Counted from the first letter of the stretch, positions 8,255 to 17,444 are shown. The stretch: 64,000 bases of DNA from Ferdinandcohnia sp047238305 (GCF_047238305.1 NZ_JBDFMO010000001.1:3782001-3846000), one strand, 5' to 3'. The notes: a model not told the origin generated them from the letters alone. Translations and numbers: made by a program.

Positions 8255-8806
8255 ATGATTACAATGGATAATATAATCCGTGAAGGACACCCAACATTGC
8301 GTCAAATCGCAAAAGAAGTGGCTTTACCTCCATCACCTGATGACCGAAAAATTTTGGAAGAACTACTCCAATATGTAAAAAACAGTCAGGACCCAGAAAT
8401 GGCAGAAAAATATGGCTTAAGACCTGGAATTGGGCTTGCAGCACCACAAATTAATGTGTCAAAGCGTATGATTGCCGTACATTTAAGAGAAGATGAAGTG
8501 CTTTATAGCATTGCTTTGTTCAATCCAAAGATTATCAGTCATTCAGTTAAAAAGAGTTATTTAACAGCCGGTGAGGGCTGCTTATCCGTTGACCGTGCTG
8601 TACCAGGCTATGTTCCCCGTTACGCAAAAATTAAGGTCAAAGGAACTAGTTTAGATGGCGAAGAAATTATTGTAGAGCTTAAAGGTCTTCCAGCCATTTG
8701 TTTTCAACATGAGATTGATCATTTAAATGGTGTTATGTTTTATGATCATATTAATATGGAAAATCCTTTTGCAGAACCAGAAAATGCAATTCCAATTGAA
8801 CGTTAA
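8255..8806 (+). CDS. def: Peptide deformylase (183 aa)
   Basis: Removes the N-formyl group from nascent proteins; metal-dependent. Seen: the three family motifs GIGLAAPQI, EGCLS and the metal-binding HEIDH, in a type-2 (Gram-positive) enzyme with the extra N-terminal insertion. The frame extends up to a GTG at 8246, but that codon lies in the SD AGGAAG; ATG at 8255 with 8-nt spacing gives MITMDN, the start used by the B. subtilis DefB/YkrB orthologue. Divergent from ykyA. Confidence 0.95.
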   Translation: MITMDNIIREGHPTLRQIAKEVALPPSPDDRKILEELLQYVKNSQDPEMAEKYGLRPGIGLAAPQINVSKRMIAVHLREDEVLYSIALFNPKIISHSVKKSYLTAGEGCLSVDRAVPGYVPRYAKIKVKGTSLDGEEIIVELKGLPAICFQHEIDHLNGVMFYDHINMENPFAEPENAIPIER

Positions 8807-8814
8807 TTTGAAGT

Positions 8815-8846
8815 ATCGATATGCCAAGCATGTCGATGTTTTTTTG
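8815..8846 (+). terminator. Terminator of def
   Basis: Stem ATCGATATGC / GCATGTCGAT (one mismatch), 3-nt loop, followed by a run of Ts. Confidence 0.85.
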
Positions 8847-8966
8847 TTCACTTCCAGTATTTTTCCATGATAAACATCCTTTTTTTCCACATACTAAAGA
8901 CAAACTTTAAAACCATCGCATCGTTTTTGAAATGTTTAAAGTCTGAGAAAAAAGGAGATGATAGTC

Positions 8967-9038
8967 ATGCTTAAAAAGTTACGGAAAAAATTAATAAAGC
9001 AATGGCAGGATTTATTAAAAAGGAAGTCAATTGCGTAA
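8967..9038 (+). CDS. Putative 23-residue basic amphipathic peptide
   Basis: Seen: an ATG 8 nt after a near-perfect Shine-Dalgarno (AAAGGAGATGA), opening a 23-codon frame with about eleven Lys/Arg and regularly spaced Leu/Ile/Trp, consistent with an amphipathic helix. There is a hairpin terminator about 260 nt downstream. I do not recognise the sequence. The ribosome binding site is the main argument that it is real; coding statistics are meaningless at this length. Confidence 0.45.
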   Translation: MLKKLRKKLIKQWQDLLKRKSIA

Positions 9039-9117
9039 TTCATAAAGGCTATTTTCGTAAACTTTGTTGTTTTTGGATATGATTGTGCGAAGGGACACAG
9101 TAATTAATGACCTTCCT

Positions 9118-9236
9118 GTGATTTCAGCGGATGGTACGAGACTCCTGCGGGAATAGCGAGCCAAGCGAGACCCCGCAGTGAAGCGAGGAGGCTTGCGGAT
9201 CGCCCGCGGAAAGCGAGTACCAGGAGCGGAAATCAC
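9118..9236. repeat. GC-rich Bacillaceae dispersed repeat (REP/bcr-like)
   Basis: 119 bp, much richer in G+C than its surroundings, with complementary ends GTGATTTC / GAAATCAC and inner GGTAC / GTACC. It contains the phrases ACTCCTGCGGGAA and CCCGCGGAAAGCGAGT that I know as parts of a palindromic element scattered through many Bacillus genomes. The whole unit can fold into a cruciform or multi-branched RNA. Frames crossing it are spurious. Confidence 0.75.
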
Positions 9237-9297
9237 CCTACGTTTTAAAAGCAACAATCTTTTAGAAATGAGTCTTCATTAAAGAGAAAGACAATAG

Positions 9298-9320
9298 AGC
9301 CCTTCGTGTTTCGGAGGGCT
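9298..9320 (+). terminator. Probable terminator downstream of the repeat
   Basis: Stem AGCCCTTCG / CGGAGGGCT (one G-T pair), 5-nt loop. The T tract after it is short, so efficiency is uncertain. Confidence 0.5.
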
Positions 9321-9574
9321 TGTTATGTACTACAATTAATATTAATGATATAATATATTTTTAGGTGTACGGTGGATTAAATCTTCGATTTCCAATTAGT
9401 TTTATTCGAAAATTCATAGTCTTTCCCCCTAAGCTACATCCTCTATTTACCTATCAGGTATACATTTGATAAGAAATATTTAGGAAAAGAAAGAAAAAAC
9501 ATGAAAATCATGTTATATTTTTATATAATAGAAAAAGTTACTCTAACTTTCGGAAATTAAGGAGAGATTTGGCA
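9321..9574 (+). other. Control region of rpoY-rnjA
   Basis: A/T-rich region. A TATAAT hexamer lies about 45 nt upstream of the rpoY start, but its best -35 partner is poor, so I do not call a promoter. No additional gene or hairpin seen. Confidence 0.4.
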
Positions 9575-9784
9575 ATGATATTTAAAGTTTACTACCAAGA
9601 AGATGCTTATGAAGTTCCTGTAAGAGAAAATACAAAAACAATGTTTATTGAAGCAGAATCACAAGTTGAGGTTCGCCAAAAATTAAAGGAACGGAAAATT
9701 AACATTGAATATATTCAACGGGTGGAAGGGGCCTTTCTTGAATATGAAAAACTAAATGAAGATTATAAAGTATTGGAGATTTGA
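9575..9784 (+). CDS. rpoY: RNA polymerase epsilon subunit
   Basis: Small auxiliary subunit that binds RNA polymerase near the downstream DNA channel in Firmicutes. Seen: 69 residues beginning MIFKVYYQE and carrying the family's VPVRE and EGAFLEYE motifs. ATG at 9575 has AAGGAGAG with 8-nt spacing and is preferred to the in-frame TTG at 9569. Three bases from rnjA, the usual partner gene in Bacillus (ykzG-ykqC). Confidence 0.93.
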   Translation: MIFKVYYQEDAYEVPVRENTKTMFIEAESQVEVRQKLKERKINIEYIQRVEGAFLEYEKLNEDYKVLEI

Positions 9785-9787
9785 TGA

Positions 9788-11458
9788 ATGATGAAATTTG
9801 TTAAGAACGATCAAACAGCTGTTTTCGCCTTAGGTGGACTTGGGGAAATCGGTAAAAACACTTATGGCGTGCAGTTCCAGGATGAAATTATCCTGATCGA
9901 TGCTGGAATTAAGTTTCCAGAGGACGAGCTGTTGGGAATCGACTATGTGATTCCTGATTACAGCTATCTTGTTAAGAACGAAGAAAAGATTAAGGGTTTA
10001 TTTATTACTCATGGTCATGAAGACCATATTGGAGGTATTCCTTATTTACTACGTGAAATAAATATACCCATATATGGTGGAAAGCTTGCCCTCGGTTTAA
10101 TTCGAAACAAATTAGAAGAGCACGGGCTACTCCGTCAGGCAAAGCTAATCGAGATTAAAGAGGATGACATCATAAAGTTCCGTAAAACATCGGTTACTTT
10201 TTTCAGAACAACTCATAGTATTCCTGACTCTTACGGGATTGTGGTAAAAACTCCTCCTGGACAAATCGTACATACAGGAGATTTCAAGTTTGACTTCACA
10301 CCTGTCGGGGAACCTGCAAACCTCCAAAAAATGGCGGAAATAGGTAAGGATGGGGTTCTATGTTTACTGTCTGATAGTACGAATGCGGAGATTCCTAATT
10401 TCACGATGTCTGAAAGACGTGTGGGCGAAAGTATTCAAGATATTTTTCGTAAGGTTGATGGTCGGATCATTTTTGCGACTTTCGCATCCAATATTCATCG
10501 TCTTCAACAAGTGGTTGAAGCTGCGGTTAAAAACGACCGAAAAATTGCGGTTTTCGGAAGAAGTATGGAATCGGCAATCACAATTGGGTACGATCTCGGT
10601 TATATCCAATGCCCAAAAGACACTTTTGTAGATGCAAACCAAATCAACCGCCTTCCTGCTAATAAAGTGGTTATTCTATGTACAGGAAGTCAAGGTGAAC
10701 CAATGGCAGCCCTTTCAAGAATTGCAAATGGTACTCACCGACAAATTCAAATCAATCCTGGGGATACAGTTGTATTTTCATCCTCCCCTATTCCTGGAAA
10801 TACATTGAGTGTTAGTCGTATCATTAATATGCTTTATCGTGCAGGAGCCGATGTGATTCATGGACCGCTTAGCGACATCCATACATCCGGACACGGAGGG
10901 CAGGAAGAGCAAAAATTAATGCTTCGTCTCATGCAACCAAAATACTTTATGCCAATTCACGGCGAATATCGTATGCAAATCATGCATGCAAAATCCGCTG
11001 TAGATTGTGGTGTATTTAAGGAAAATTGCTTCATTATGGATAATGGTGAAGTTCTTGCGCTAAGCGAGAATGAAGCGTCTGTAGCTGGTAAAATCCCTTC
11101 AGGCAATGTGTATATAGATGGTAGTGGAATCGGTGATATTGGTAACATCGTTTTACGCGACCGCCGCATCCTTTCTGAAGAAGGTCTTGTTATTGTTGTG
11201 GTAAGTATTAATATGAAAGACTTTAAGATTGCAGCAGGTCCTGATTTAATTTCTCGTGGATTTGTGTACATGCGTGAATCTGGAGATTTAATCAATGATG
11301 CGCAAAGCTTGATATCTAAGCATTTAAACAAAGTAATGGAGCGCCGTACAACACAATGGTCTGAGATTAAAAATGAAATCACAGATACTCTTGCTCCTTT
11401 CCTATATGAAAAGACAAAACGCCGTCCGATGATATTACCAATCATTATGGAAGTTTAA
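9788..11458 (+). CDS. rnjA: Ribonuclease J1
   Basis: 5'-to-3' exonuclease and endonuclease for RNA turnover. Seen: beta-lactamase fold with the metal-binding HGHEDH at about 75-80, the beta-CASP motifs (SDSTNAE, CTGSQGEPMAALSRI, then HTSGHGGQEEQ and PIHGEYRM) and the C-terminal domain. At 556 aa it is full length and very similar throughout to B. subtilis RNase J1. An ATG one codon later (9791) fits the B. subtilis N terminus equally well; SD TTGGAG lies inside the end of rpoY, so the pair is probably translationally coupled. Confidence 0.97.
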   Translation: MMKFVKNDQTAVFALGGLGEIGKNTYGVQFQDEIILIDAGIKFPEDELLGIDYVIPDYSYLVKNEEKIKGLFITHGHEDHIGGIPYLLREINIPIYGGKLALGLIRNKLEEHGLLRQAKLIEIKEDDIIKFRKTSVTFFRTTHSIPDSYGIVVKTPPGQIVHTGDFKFDFTPVGEPANLQKMAEIGKDGVLCLLSDSTNAEIPNFTMSERRVGESIQDIFRKVDGRIIFATFASNIHRLQQVVEAAVKNDRKIAVFGRSMESAITIGYDLGYIQCPKDTFVDANQINRLPANKVVILCTGSQGEPMAALSRIANGTHRQIQINPGDTVVFSSSPIPGNTLSVSRIINMLYRAGADVIHGPLSDIHTSGHGGQEEQKLMLRLMQPKYFMPIHGEYRMQIMHAKSAVDCGVFKENCFIMDNGEVLALSENEASVAGKIPSGNVYIDGSGIGDIGNIVLRDRRILSEEGLVIVVVSINMKDFKIAAGPDLISRGFVYMRESGDLINDAQSLISKHLNKVMERRTTQWSEIKNEITDTLAPFLYEKTKRRPMILPIIMEV

Positions 11459-11494
11459 TTCGTTTTCATGTACCCTTATATTCAATGTTGATCT

Positions 11495-11523
11495 CCCACT
11501 GAGGTATCCTCAGTGGGTTTTTA
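11495..11523 (+). terminator. Terminator of rpoY-rnjA
   Basis: Perfect 10-bp stem CCCACTGAGG / CCTCAGTGGG, 3-nt loop, then TTTTT. Confidence 0.9.
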
Positions 11524-11551
11524 AATAAAAAAAACGCCTCAAATGAGACGT

Positions 11552-12217
11552 TTATTCTTCGATTAAGTTTTTTTCGAAACGACTGATGTCTGTATCAGCT
11601 CCGATAATGATTAAAATATCTCCTTTATGAATTTGTTCGGTTGCTTGAGGAGAAACAATAATATCCCTTCCTCTTTTCATCGCTACGATGGTTACCCCAT
11701 AGTTTGCACGAACATCTAATTCAATTAAAGATTTCCCATCAATTTTCTGCCCTGCAACAATTTCAATAATGCTATGCTCATCTGAAAGCTCTAAATAATC
11801 TAGTACATTATTTGAAATGATATTATGAGCAATTCGTTTCCCCATATCACGTTCTGGGTGGACAATTCGATCTGCACCAATTTTACTTAAGATTTTCTCA
11901 TGGTAATCGTTTTGTGCCTTTACCCAAATTTGTTTAACCCCTAATTCTTTTAGGATAATGGTAGTTAATATACTTGCCTTTAAGTTATCCCCGATTGCCA
12001 CAATGACAAGGTCAAAATTACGAATCCCAATGCTTTTGAGGACAGTTTCATCGGTGGAATCCCCTACAACCGCATGAGAGGCGATTGTTGAATACTCGTT
12101 CACTTTATCTTCATCAATGTCCATGGCCATAACTTCCATGCCTTCTTCACTTAATGCCCGGCATATACTTCCTCCGAAACGCCCTAGGCCAATGACCGCA
12201 AATTCCTTTTTATTCAC
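11552..12217 (-). CDS. ktrC: KtrC-type potassium channel regulatory subunit
   Basis: Cytosolic RCK protein that forms the gating ring of a KtrD/KtrB K+ channel. Seen: N-terminal RCK_N Rossmann domain with GLGRFGGS near 11, and a C-terminal RCK_C/TrkA_C domain (about 140-221). 221 aa is the family length. Known: B. subtilis ktrC (ykqB) lies beside rnjA, and KtrC is closed by c-di-AMP bound to RCK_C. No channel gene is adjacent here. The short upstream gap shows no c-di-AMP riboswitch. Confidence 0.9.
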   Translation of the reverse strand: MNKKEFAVIGLGRFGGSICRALSEEGMEVMAMDIDEDKVNEYSTIASHAVVGDSTDETVLKSIGIRNFDLVIVAIGDNLKASILTTIILKELGVKQIWVKAQNDYHEKILSKIGADRIVHPERDMGKRIAHNIISNNVLDYLELSDEHSIIEIVAGQKIDGKSLIELDVRANYGVTIVAMKRGRDIIVSPQATEQIHKGDILIIIGADTDISRFEKNLIEE

Positions 12218-12320
12218 TACTATTCCCCCATCAATTTGATGATACCATTGATTGTAACATAATTATTTACTATTGTGGAAGCACCATATATTCCTTCCCT
12301 TATCCACAAGTTAAAAAAAT

Positions 12321-12346
12321 GAAAGGACAATTTTTATCGTCCTTTC
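12321..12346. terminator. Terminator of the yknU-yknV operon
   Basis: 8-bp stem GAAAGGAC / GTCCTTTC with a 10-nt loop. The minus-strand side runs into ATTTTTTT, right after the yknV stop. Confidence 0.8.
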
Positions 12347-12356
12347 ATTCTTTTGT

Positions 12357-14174
12357 TTATATTGCTTCAAGCATCTTAAATTGCGCCTTGACTAAACCGA
12401 AATATTCTCCTTGTTGTTTCATAAGTTCGTCATGGTTTCCTTGTTCAATAATTTCGCCATGGTCTAATACAAAAATATTGTCAGCTTCACGAATCGTTGA
12501 AAGTCTATGGGCGATAATAATTGCCGTCCGATCCTTTAATAGTTGCTTCAGAGCCTGTTGGATTTTCACCTCAGTTTCTGTATCGATACTAGCTGTAGCT
12601 TCATCTAGTATTAATATTTTCGGATCTGCTAGAAGTGCTCGGGCAAAAGATAATAATTGTCGTTCACCCACTGATAAGATATTTCCTCTCTCCTCAACTT
12701 CTGTATCATACCCATTAATAAGCTTCTCAATAAACTGATGAGCTCCCACTGCTTTTGCAGCTTCGATAACCTCTTCATCGGTTGCATCTGGTCGACCAAA
12801 GCGAATATTATCTTTAATTGTACCTGAAAAAATAAATGTATCCTGAAGTACAACACTTATTTGGGAACGAACACTTTGAAGCGATAGTTCTTTAATATCA
12901 ATTCCATCAATTCGAACTTCCCCGCTTGTCGCATCGTAAAAACGGCTTATTAAATTGGCTATTGTTGTTTTACCCGATCCGGTATGTCCTACTAGAGCAA
13001 CTGTTTGACCCGCTTCCATCGTTAAAGAAATACCTTTTAACGCTTTTCGGCTATCGTCATATGAAAATTCAACATTATTAAATTCAACCTTTCCTTTCAT
13101 ATCGGTTAGGTGAATCGCATTTTCTTTTTCACCAACGATTGGCTTTTCATCGATAAATTCAAAAATGCGTTCAGATGAAGCCATCCCTACTAATAGTTGA
13201 TTATACACTTGACCTAAACGAGAAATCGGCTCCCAGAACATCCCTAAGTAAAAGGCAAAAGAAACGAAAACCCCAACAGTTAATCCATTGTCCTGAATCA
13301 ACATTGCCCCAAACCAAATGAGAATCGCTGTTCCAACCGCATTCGTCATTTCAACAAACGGACGGAACATTGCGTTTTTCTGAGTTGCCATTCTCCAACT
13401 TTCAAAGTTTTCATTGTTAATACCATCAAAGAATTCTATATTTTCTCTTTCCTGCGTAAACGCTTGTGTTACCCGTATCCCCTGAATACTTTCATTCAAA
13501 TGGGAGTTAAGCATAGATTGTTTTATCCGCACTGTCTGCCATGATCTTCTAATATTTCTTCTTAATTTTGTTGTGATTAAGACCATCAAAGGTAGAATAA
13601 TCAAGATAGCCAGTGTAAGTTTTGGACTTAATCCAAAAAGAATAAAAATAACACCAAATAAAAGAACAAAGTCCATTAATAGATTGATAACCCCATTGGT
13701 GAATAATTCTTGAAGGGAATTTACATCATTAAGGATTCGCACTAATATAGAACCCGCTGATCGCTTGTCAAAAAAGCGGTGTGAAAGTCCTTGGACATGT
13801 GTAAAGAGATGTTTTCGTAAATCGTAAATGATATTTTGACCTAACATATTCGTCCATTTAATTCTATAAATATTGGCTACATAATTGATTGCATATAAGC
13901 CAGTAATCGTCACAACTAAGATAATTAATAAATTCGTATCTTTATTTGCAATTGCATGGTCGATTGTATACTTACCGATTAAAATCGGGGCAATTAACCT
14001 TACCGCAGTTGTAAGTAATACCATGATAATAGCGAGTGGTAATAAAGTCTTAGAATATGGTTTCATATACGCTAGTAATCGAAGCATTTGCTTCCAGTTA
14101 AACGGTTTTTCAATTACTGTATCGCTTGAATAATGGAAGCGATGTTTTATATCTTGTTTTTCTTCCTGGGACAT
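12357..14174 (-). CDS. yknV: ABC exporter half-transporter, YknV-like (605 aa)
   Basis: Seen: an N-terminal six-helix ABC exporter domain (about 25-325) and a C-terminal ATPase with Walker A (VGHTGSGKTT), Walker B (ILILDEATASID) with a normal catalytic Glu, and H-loop (IIIAHR). Its signature is LSVGE instead of LSGGQ. Together with the partner's Asp in place of the catalytic Glu this gives one degenerate and one competent ATP site, as in heterodimeric exporters. Lengths (584 plus 605) and gene order match B. subtilis yknU/yknV. The transported compound is unknown. Confidence 0.85.
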   Translation of the reverse strand: MSQEEKQDIKHRFHYSSDTVIEKPFNWKQMLRLLAYMKPYSKTLLPLAIIMVLLTTAVRLIAPILIGKYTIDHAIANKDTNLLIILVVTITGLYAINYVANIYRIKWTNMLGQNIIYDLRKHLFTHVQGLSHRFFDKRSAGSILVRILNDVNSLQELFTNGVINLLMDFVLLFGVIFILFGLSPKLTLAILIILPLMVLITTKLRRNIRRSWQTVRIKQSMLNSHLNESIQGIRVTQAFTQERENIEFFDGINNENFESWRMATQKNAMFRPFVEMTNAVGTAILIWFGAMLIQDNGLTVGVFVSFAFYLGMFWEPISRLGQVYNQLLVGMASSERIFEFIDEKPIVGEKENAIHLTDMKGKVEFNNVEFSYDDSRKALKGISLTMEAGQTVALVGHTGSGKTTIANLISRFYDATSGEVRIDGIDIKELSLQSVRSQISVVLQDTFIFSGTIKDNIRFGRPDATDEEVIEAAKAVGAHQFIEKLINGYDTEVEERGNILSVGERQLLSFARALLADPKILILDEATASIDTETEVKIQQALKQLLKDRTAIIIAHRLSTIREADNIFVLDHGEIIEQGNHDELMKQQGEYFGLVKAQFKMLEAI

Positions 14175-14188
14175 TTCATCTCACCTAC

Positions 14189-15943
14189 CTATCCGACTTG
14201 TGACTCTAGGACCACTTTTTGATCCTTATATTGAATTTCATAAATACGTTGATATGGTCCCTCATTTTTCAATAATTCTTCGTGTGTTCCACGTTCCACG
14301 ATGACCCCATTATCTAATACTAAAATTTCATCAGCATGTTTCAAAGAAGAGATTCGATGAGCAATGATAAAGGTTGTGCGTCCTTTCATAACTTCCTTTA
14401 AGTCTTGCTGTATCTTGAATTCTGTTTCCATATCGACCGCACTTGTGGCATCATCTAGAATCAAAATACTTGGATCAATGCAAATGGAACGAGCAATTGC
14501 AATCCGTTGCTTTTGTCCTCCTGATAATCCCATACCGCGTTCACCTAACATCGTATCATAACCATTTGGTAGCTCCATGATGAACTCATGTGCTTGTGCT
14601 CGTTTTGCTGCATCAATAATTTCTTCCATGGATGCATTCGGCTTTCCATAGGCAATATTAGCACGGATTGTTGACGAGAATAAGAACGATTCTTGCATTA
14701 CAAAACCAATATTACTTCGTAAGGTGTGAATGGAATAATCGGTTATATTTCTACCATCAATTAATACTTGCCCCTGTACCGGTTCATAAAATCTCGTCAT
14801 CAGCTGAGTAATACTTGTTTTTCCAGAGCCAGTAGCCCCAATTAAGCCAACTACCTTACCTGGTTCAGCTGTAAAGGAAATGGACTCAAGGGCTGTCTCA
14901 TCATCCTCAGTGTATTTTAGGGTAACATCTTTAAATTCAACATGACCCTGTAATTTTTCTTGCGTGAGCACATCTTCACCGTCAACAATTTTCTCATCGA
15001 CCTCAAGAATTTCTAAAAGGCGTTCTCCTGAAGCTTTTGCTTGGGAAAACATGTTGATAATAAATCCAAGGTTCATGATTGGATTAAGTAAATACCACAC
15101 TAAACTAAAAAAGGCGACAAGTTCACCATGTGAAACTGCACCATCAATAACTAAATATCCTCCATATGAAAGAAGTGCAACGACACAGACATTACCGATA
15201 AACTCCATTAATGGGAAGAATTTCGCCCAAATCTTAGAAGTTGCAAGTGAAACATCGCGATATCCCTCGTTAGATTGATTAAATTTATTGATTTGAAACT
15301 CTTCACGTGATAATGATTTAACTGTATTTATTCCACTAATATTTTCTTGGACATTTGTATTCAAGCGCCCAAAGGTTTTTCGAACCTTTCGAAAAGCTGG
15401 GTGAACACGTTTGTCAAAGCGATAGACAACAATCGCTAAAAATGGCAATGCCATAATTGTTACGAAAGTGAGTGGAACAGAGTAGGAAAACATGACCATT
15501 AAGCTGAAGACAATTAAAAGTGTAAAGCGAAGTAATTCCGCAAATCCAAATGATAGGAAGAATCGAAACCCTTCAACATCTGCTGTTAAGCGTGACATGA
15601 GATCCCCTGTTTTCGCATTGTCATAGTAGCTAAACGATAATCGTTGAAGCTTTTCATATAATGCATTTCTTACCTTATATACAGTAGTTATTCCAAATAA
15701 ATCCCCTAGATATTGGTTGAAATATGTAGCTACCCCCTTAATAACCATAATGGCAATGAAACCTAGAGCAAGATATGGTACAAGCTGATAGTTGCCTGCT
15801 CGGAAAACTTCATCAATGGTTAACTGAAGCACAATTGGATACACAACTGTAATTCCTGTCACAAAAATCATTGCAAATAATGACCAGAAAAAATACTTTC
15901 GATACGGCCAATAAAACCCCCTTAATTTCTTAAAGGTCTCCAT
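14189..15943 (-). CDS. yknU: ABC exporter half-transporter, YknU-like (584 aa)
   Basis: First gene of the pair, 14 nt before yknV. Seen: six-helix membrane domain, Walker A (IGATGSGKTS), canonical signature LSGGQ, Walker B ILILDDATSAVD with Asp where the catalytic Glu is expected, and H-loop (IIAHR). The reading frame is open to 16003, but the ATG at 15943 follows GGGGGGAG and gives METFKKLRGFYW, a cytosolic N terminus at the expected length. Works as a heterodimer with YknV. Confidence 0.85.
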   Translation of the reverse strand: METFKKLRGFYWPYRKYFFWSLFAMIFVTGITVVYPIVLQLTIDEVFRAGNYQLVPYLALGFIAIMVIKGVATYFNQYLGDLFGITTVYKVRNALYEKLQRLSFSYYDNAKTGDLMSRLTADVEGFRFFLSFGFAELLRFTLLIVFSLMVMFSYSVPLTFVTIMALPFLAIVVYRFDKRVHPAFRKVRKTFGRLNTNVQENISGINTVKSLSREEFQINKFNQSNEGYRDVSLATSKIWAKFFPLMEFIGNVCVVALLSYGGYLVIDGAVSHGELVAFFSLVWYLLNPIMNLGFIINMFSQAKASGERLLEILEVDEKIVDGEDVLTQEKLQGHVEFKDVTLKYTEDDETALESISFTAEPGKVVGLIGATGSGKTSITQLMTRFYEPVQGQVLIDGRNITDYSIHTLRSNIGFVMQESFLFSSTIRANIAYGKPNASMEEIIDAAKRAQAHEFIMELPNGYDTMLGERGMGLSGGQKQRIAIARSICIDPSILILDDATSAVDMETEFKIQQDLKEVMKGRTTFIIAHRISSLKHADEILVLDNGVIVERGTHEELLKNEGPYQRIYEIQYKDQKVVLESQVG

Positions 15944-16080
15944 TAAACTCCCCCCTTGCTGTTTACAAAAACATGAAGAAAATGTTAAAAAACTACGTAA
16001 CATATAATATATCGGTTTTCGAAATAAATTACTAGTGTATTATCTGAAAATCTTAAATTTTTTCTATAAAGAGATAAAAA

Positions 16081-16113
16081 AACAAGACCAAGTCAAAAAA
16101 TCTTGGTCTTGTT
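16081..16113 (-). terminator. Terminator of ykuV
   Basis: Perfect 12-bp stem AACAAGACCAAG / CTTGGTCTTGTT with a 9-nt loop, just past the ykuV stop; T-rich tract on the minus strand. Confidence 0.85.
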
Positions 16114-16140
16114 TGCTATTATTATTTTTGGTCTGCCTTC

Positions 16141-16584
16141 TTAAGTTTCCTCTAGAACACGATTAACACGTTTTGTTAGCATCTTCATTCCACTACCACC
16201 GGCTTGGAAGTGACGAAGCTTACCTTCTTTATCAAACACATAATAAGCAGGAACATATTGATTTTCAAATTTATCATTTAGTTTAAGCTCACTGTCAACG
16301 AAAATGGGCTGGGTGATGTTATGTTGTTGGGCTACTTGCTTGATTTCATCTAAATCAAGATCATTTTCAGATCTTGGCATGTGAACAGCAACAACATTTA
16401 ATTTATCTTTATATTGGTCGCGGAATTCATTGACCTGCGGCATAGCTTCTTTACAAAGACCACAGCTGATTGACCAGAAATGAATGAGCGTAGGCTTATC
16501 ACCAACTAGGTCAGACTTACTGACATCACCGTTAAACCAAGCCTTTGCACCTTCAAGCTCAGGCATTTGTTCACGTAATTTCAT
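16141..16584 (-). CDS. ykuV: Cytosolic thiol-disulfide oxidoreductase YkuV
   Basis: Seen: thioredoxin/TlpA fold with redox motif CGLC at 41-44 in HFWSISCGLCKEAMPQ, a cis-Pro region (VPAYYVF) and no signal peptide. 147 aa. Known: B. subtilis YkuV has CHLC at the same place and lies directly downstream of the peroxiredoxin gene ykuU, as here. Inferred: it recycles YkuU or other oxidised thiols. Confidence 0.9.
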   Translation of the reverse strand: MKLREQMPELEGAKAWFNGDVSKSDLVGDKPTLIHFWSISCGLCKEAMPQVNEFRDQYKDKLNVVAVHMPRSENDLDLDEIKQVAQQHNITQPIFVDSELKLNDKFENQYVPAYYVFDKEGKLRHFQAGGSGMKMLTKRVNRVLEET

Positions 16585-16651
16585 AGCTTATTTCCTCCAA
16601 ACTTATGGAATAAAGGGCTTAACAGAATGTTAGTCCATGCTAACGGTACCC

Positions 16652-17200
16652 TTACACATTTAGTGTAGCTTGACCTGGTCTCCAGTTAGCTGGGCATAGT
16701 CCACCAGTTTGAAGAGCTTGGAGAACACGTAAAGTTTCGTCAACGTCACGACCGATGTTGTTGTGGTTTACGACTGAATACATCATTTCACCTTCTGGGC
16801 TGATGATGAAAAGACCACGAAGTGCAACACCTTCTTCTTCGATTAGAACGCCATATTCTTTAGAAACAGCGTGGTTCGTGTCAGCAGCTAATGGATAATT
16901 AAGATCACCTAAGCCATTGTCTTTACGGTCTGTGTGAATCCAAGCTAAGTGTGTGTGAATTGTATCAGTAGAAGCGCCAATAACAACTGCATCTAAATCA
17001 TCAAACTCGTCAAAGCGATCAGACATTGCAGTGATTTCTGTTGGACAGACGAAAGTGAAATCCATTGGATAGAAGAATAATACAGTCCACTTGTCATTTT
17101 TCATATTTTCTTCAAGACTTACTTTACCAAATTCTTTGTTTGGCATAACAGCGTCCATTTCAAAACGCGGTGCTTGTTTACCTACCATACGTTCTGCCAT
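16652..17200 (-). CDS. ykuU: 2-Cys peroxiredoxin YkuU
   Basis: Reduces hydrogen peroxide and organic peroxides. Seen: peroxidatic Cys 52 in DFTFVCPTE, resolving Cys near 169 in GGLCPANW, and the typical-2-Cys GG...YF-like region (ALRGLFIISPEG). An upstream start at 17215 would begin inside the SD; ATG at 17200 follows GGAGG by 8 nt. 182 aa. Transcribed toward ykuV, 67 nt apart. Confidence 0.93.
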   Translation of the reverse strand: MAERMVGKQAPRFEMDAVMPNKEFGKVSLEENMKNDKWTVLFFYPMDFTFVCPTEITAMSDRFDEFDDLDAVVIGASTDTIHTHLAWIHTDRKDNGLGDLNYPLAADTNHAVSKEYGVLIEEEGVALRGLFIISPEGEMMYSVVNHNNIGRDVDETLRVLQALQTGGLCPANWRPGQATLNV

Positions 17201-17395
17201 ATGTAAGACCTCCAACTATTTTTATAAGTAGATTGATAACGTCCATATCCATATCTTGTATAACCAAATAAGGCTTGGATTAAACATGATAAGTGTTAAC
17301 AAAGAAACCGCTGTCGATTCAACCAATATGTTGTCGTATTTTAAAAATTAATTAATCTTAACAAGCTTTTTAAAATTACAAAAAACCTCATTAAA

Positions 17396-17420
17396 AAGAC
17401 TAGGTGATGTACCTAGTCTT
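17396..17420 (-). terminator. Terminator of ykuS
   Basis: Perfect 10-bp stem AAGACTAGGT / ACCTAGTCTT, 5-nt loop, then T-rich on the minus strand. Confidence 0.85.
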
Positions 17421-17444
17421 GTTTTCTTCTTCTATAATTGTCAT

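Noticed and set aside
9027..9257. Leftward 76-codon frame across the GC-rich repeat
   Set aside because: Produced by the repeat's composition; no ribosome binding site and no protein-like pattern.
10957..11445. Long antisense frame (162 codons) inside rnjA
   Set aside because: Shadow of a highly conserved gene; residue make-up is typical of an antisense reading.
12218..12356. c-di-AMP (ydaO-type) riboswitch upstream of ktrC
   Set aside because: The interval is too short and lacks the conserved GGGUGAAUCC-like blocks.
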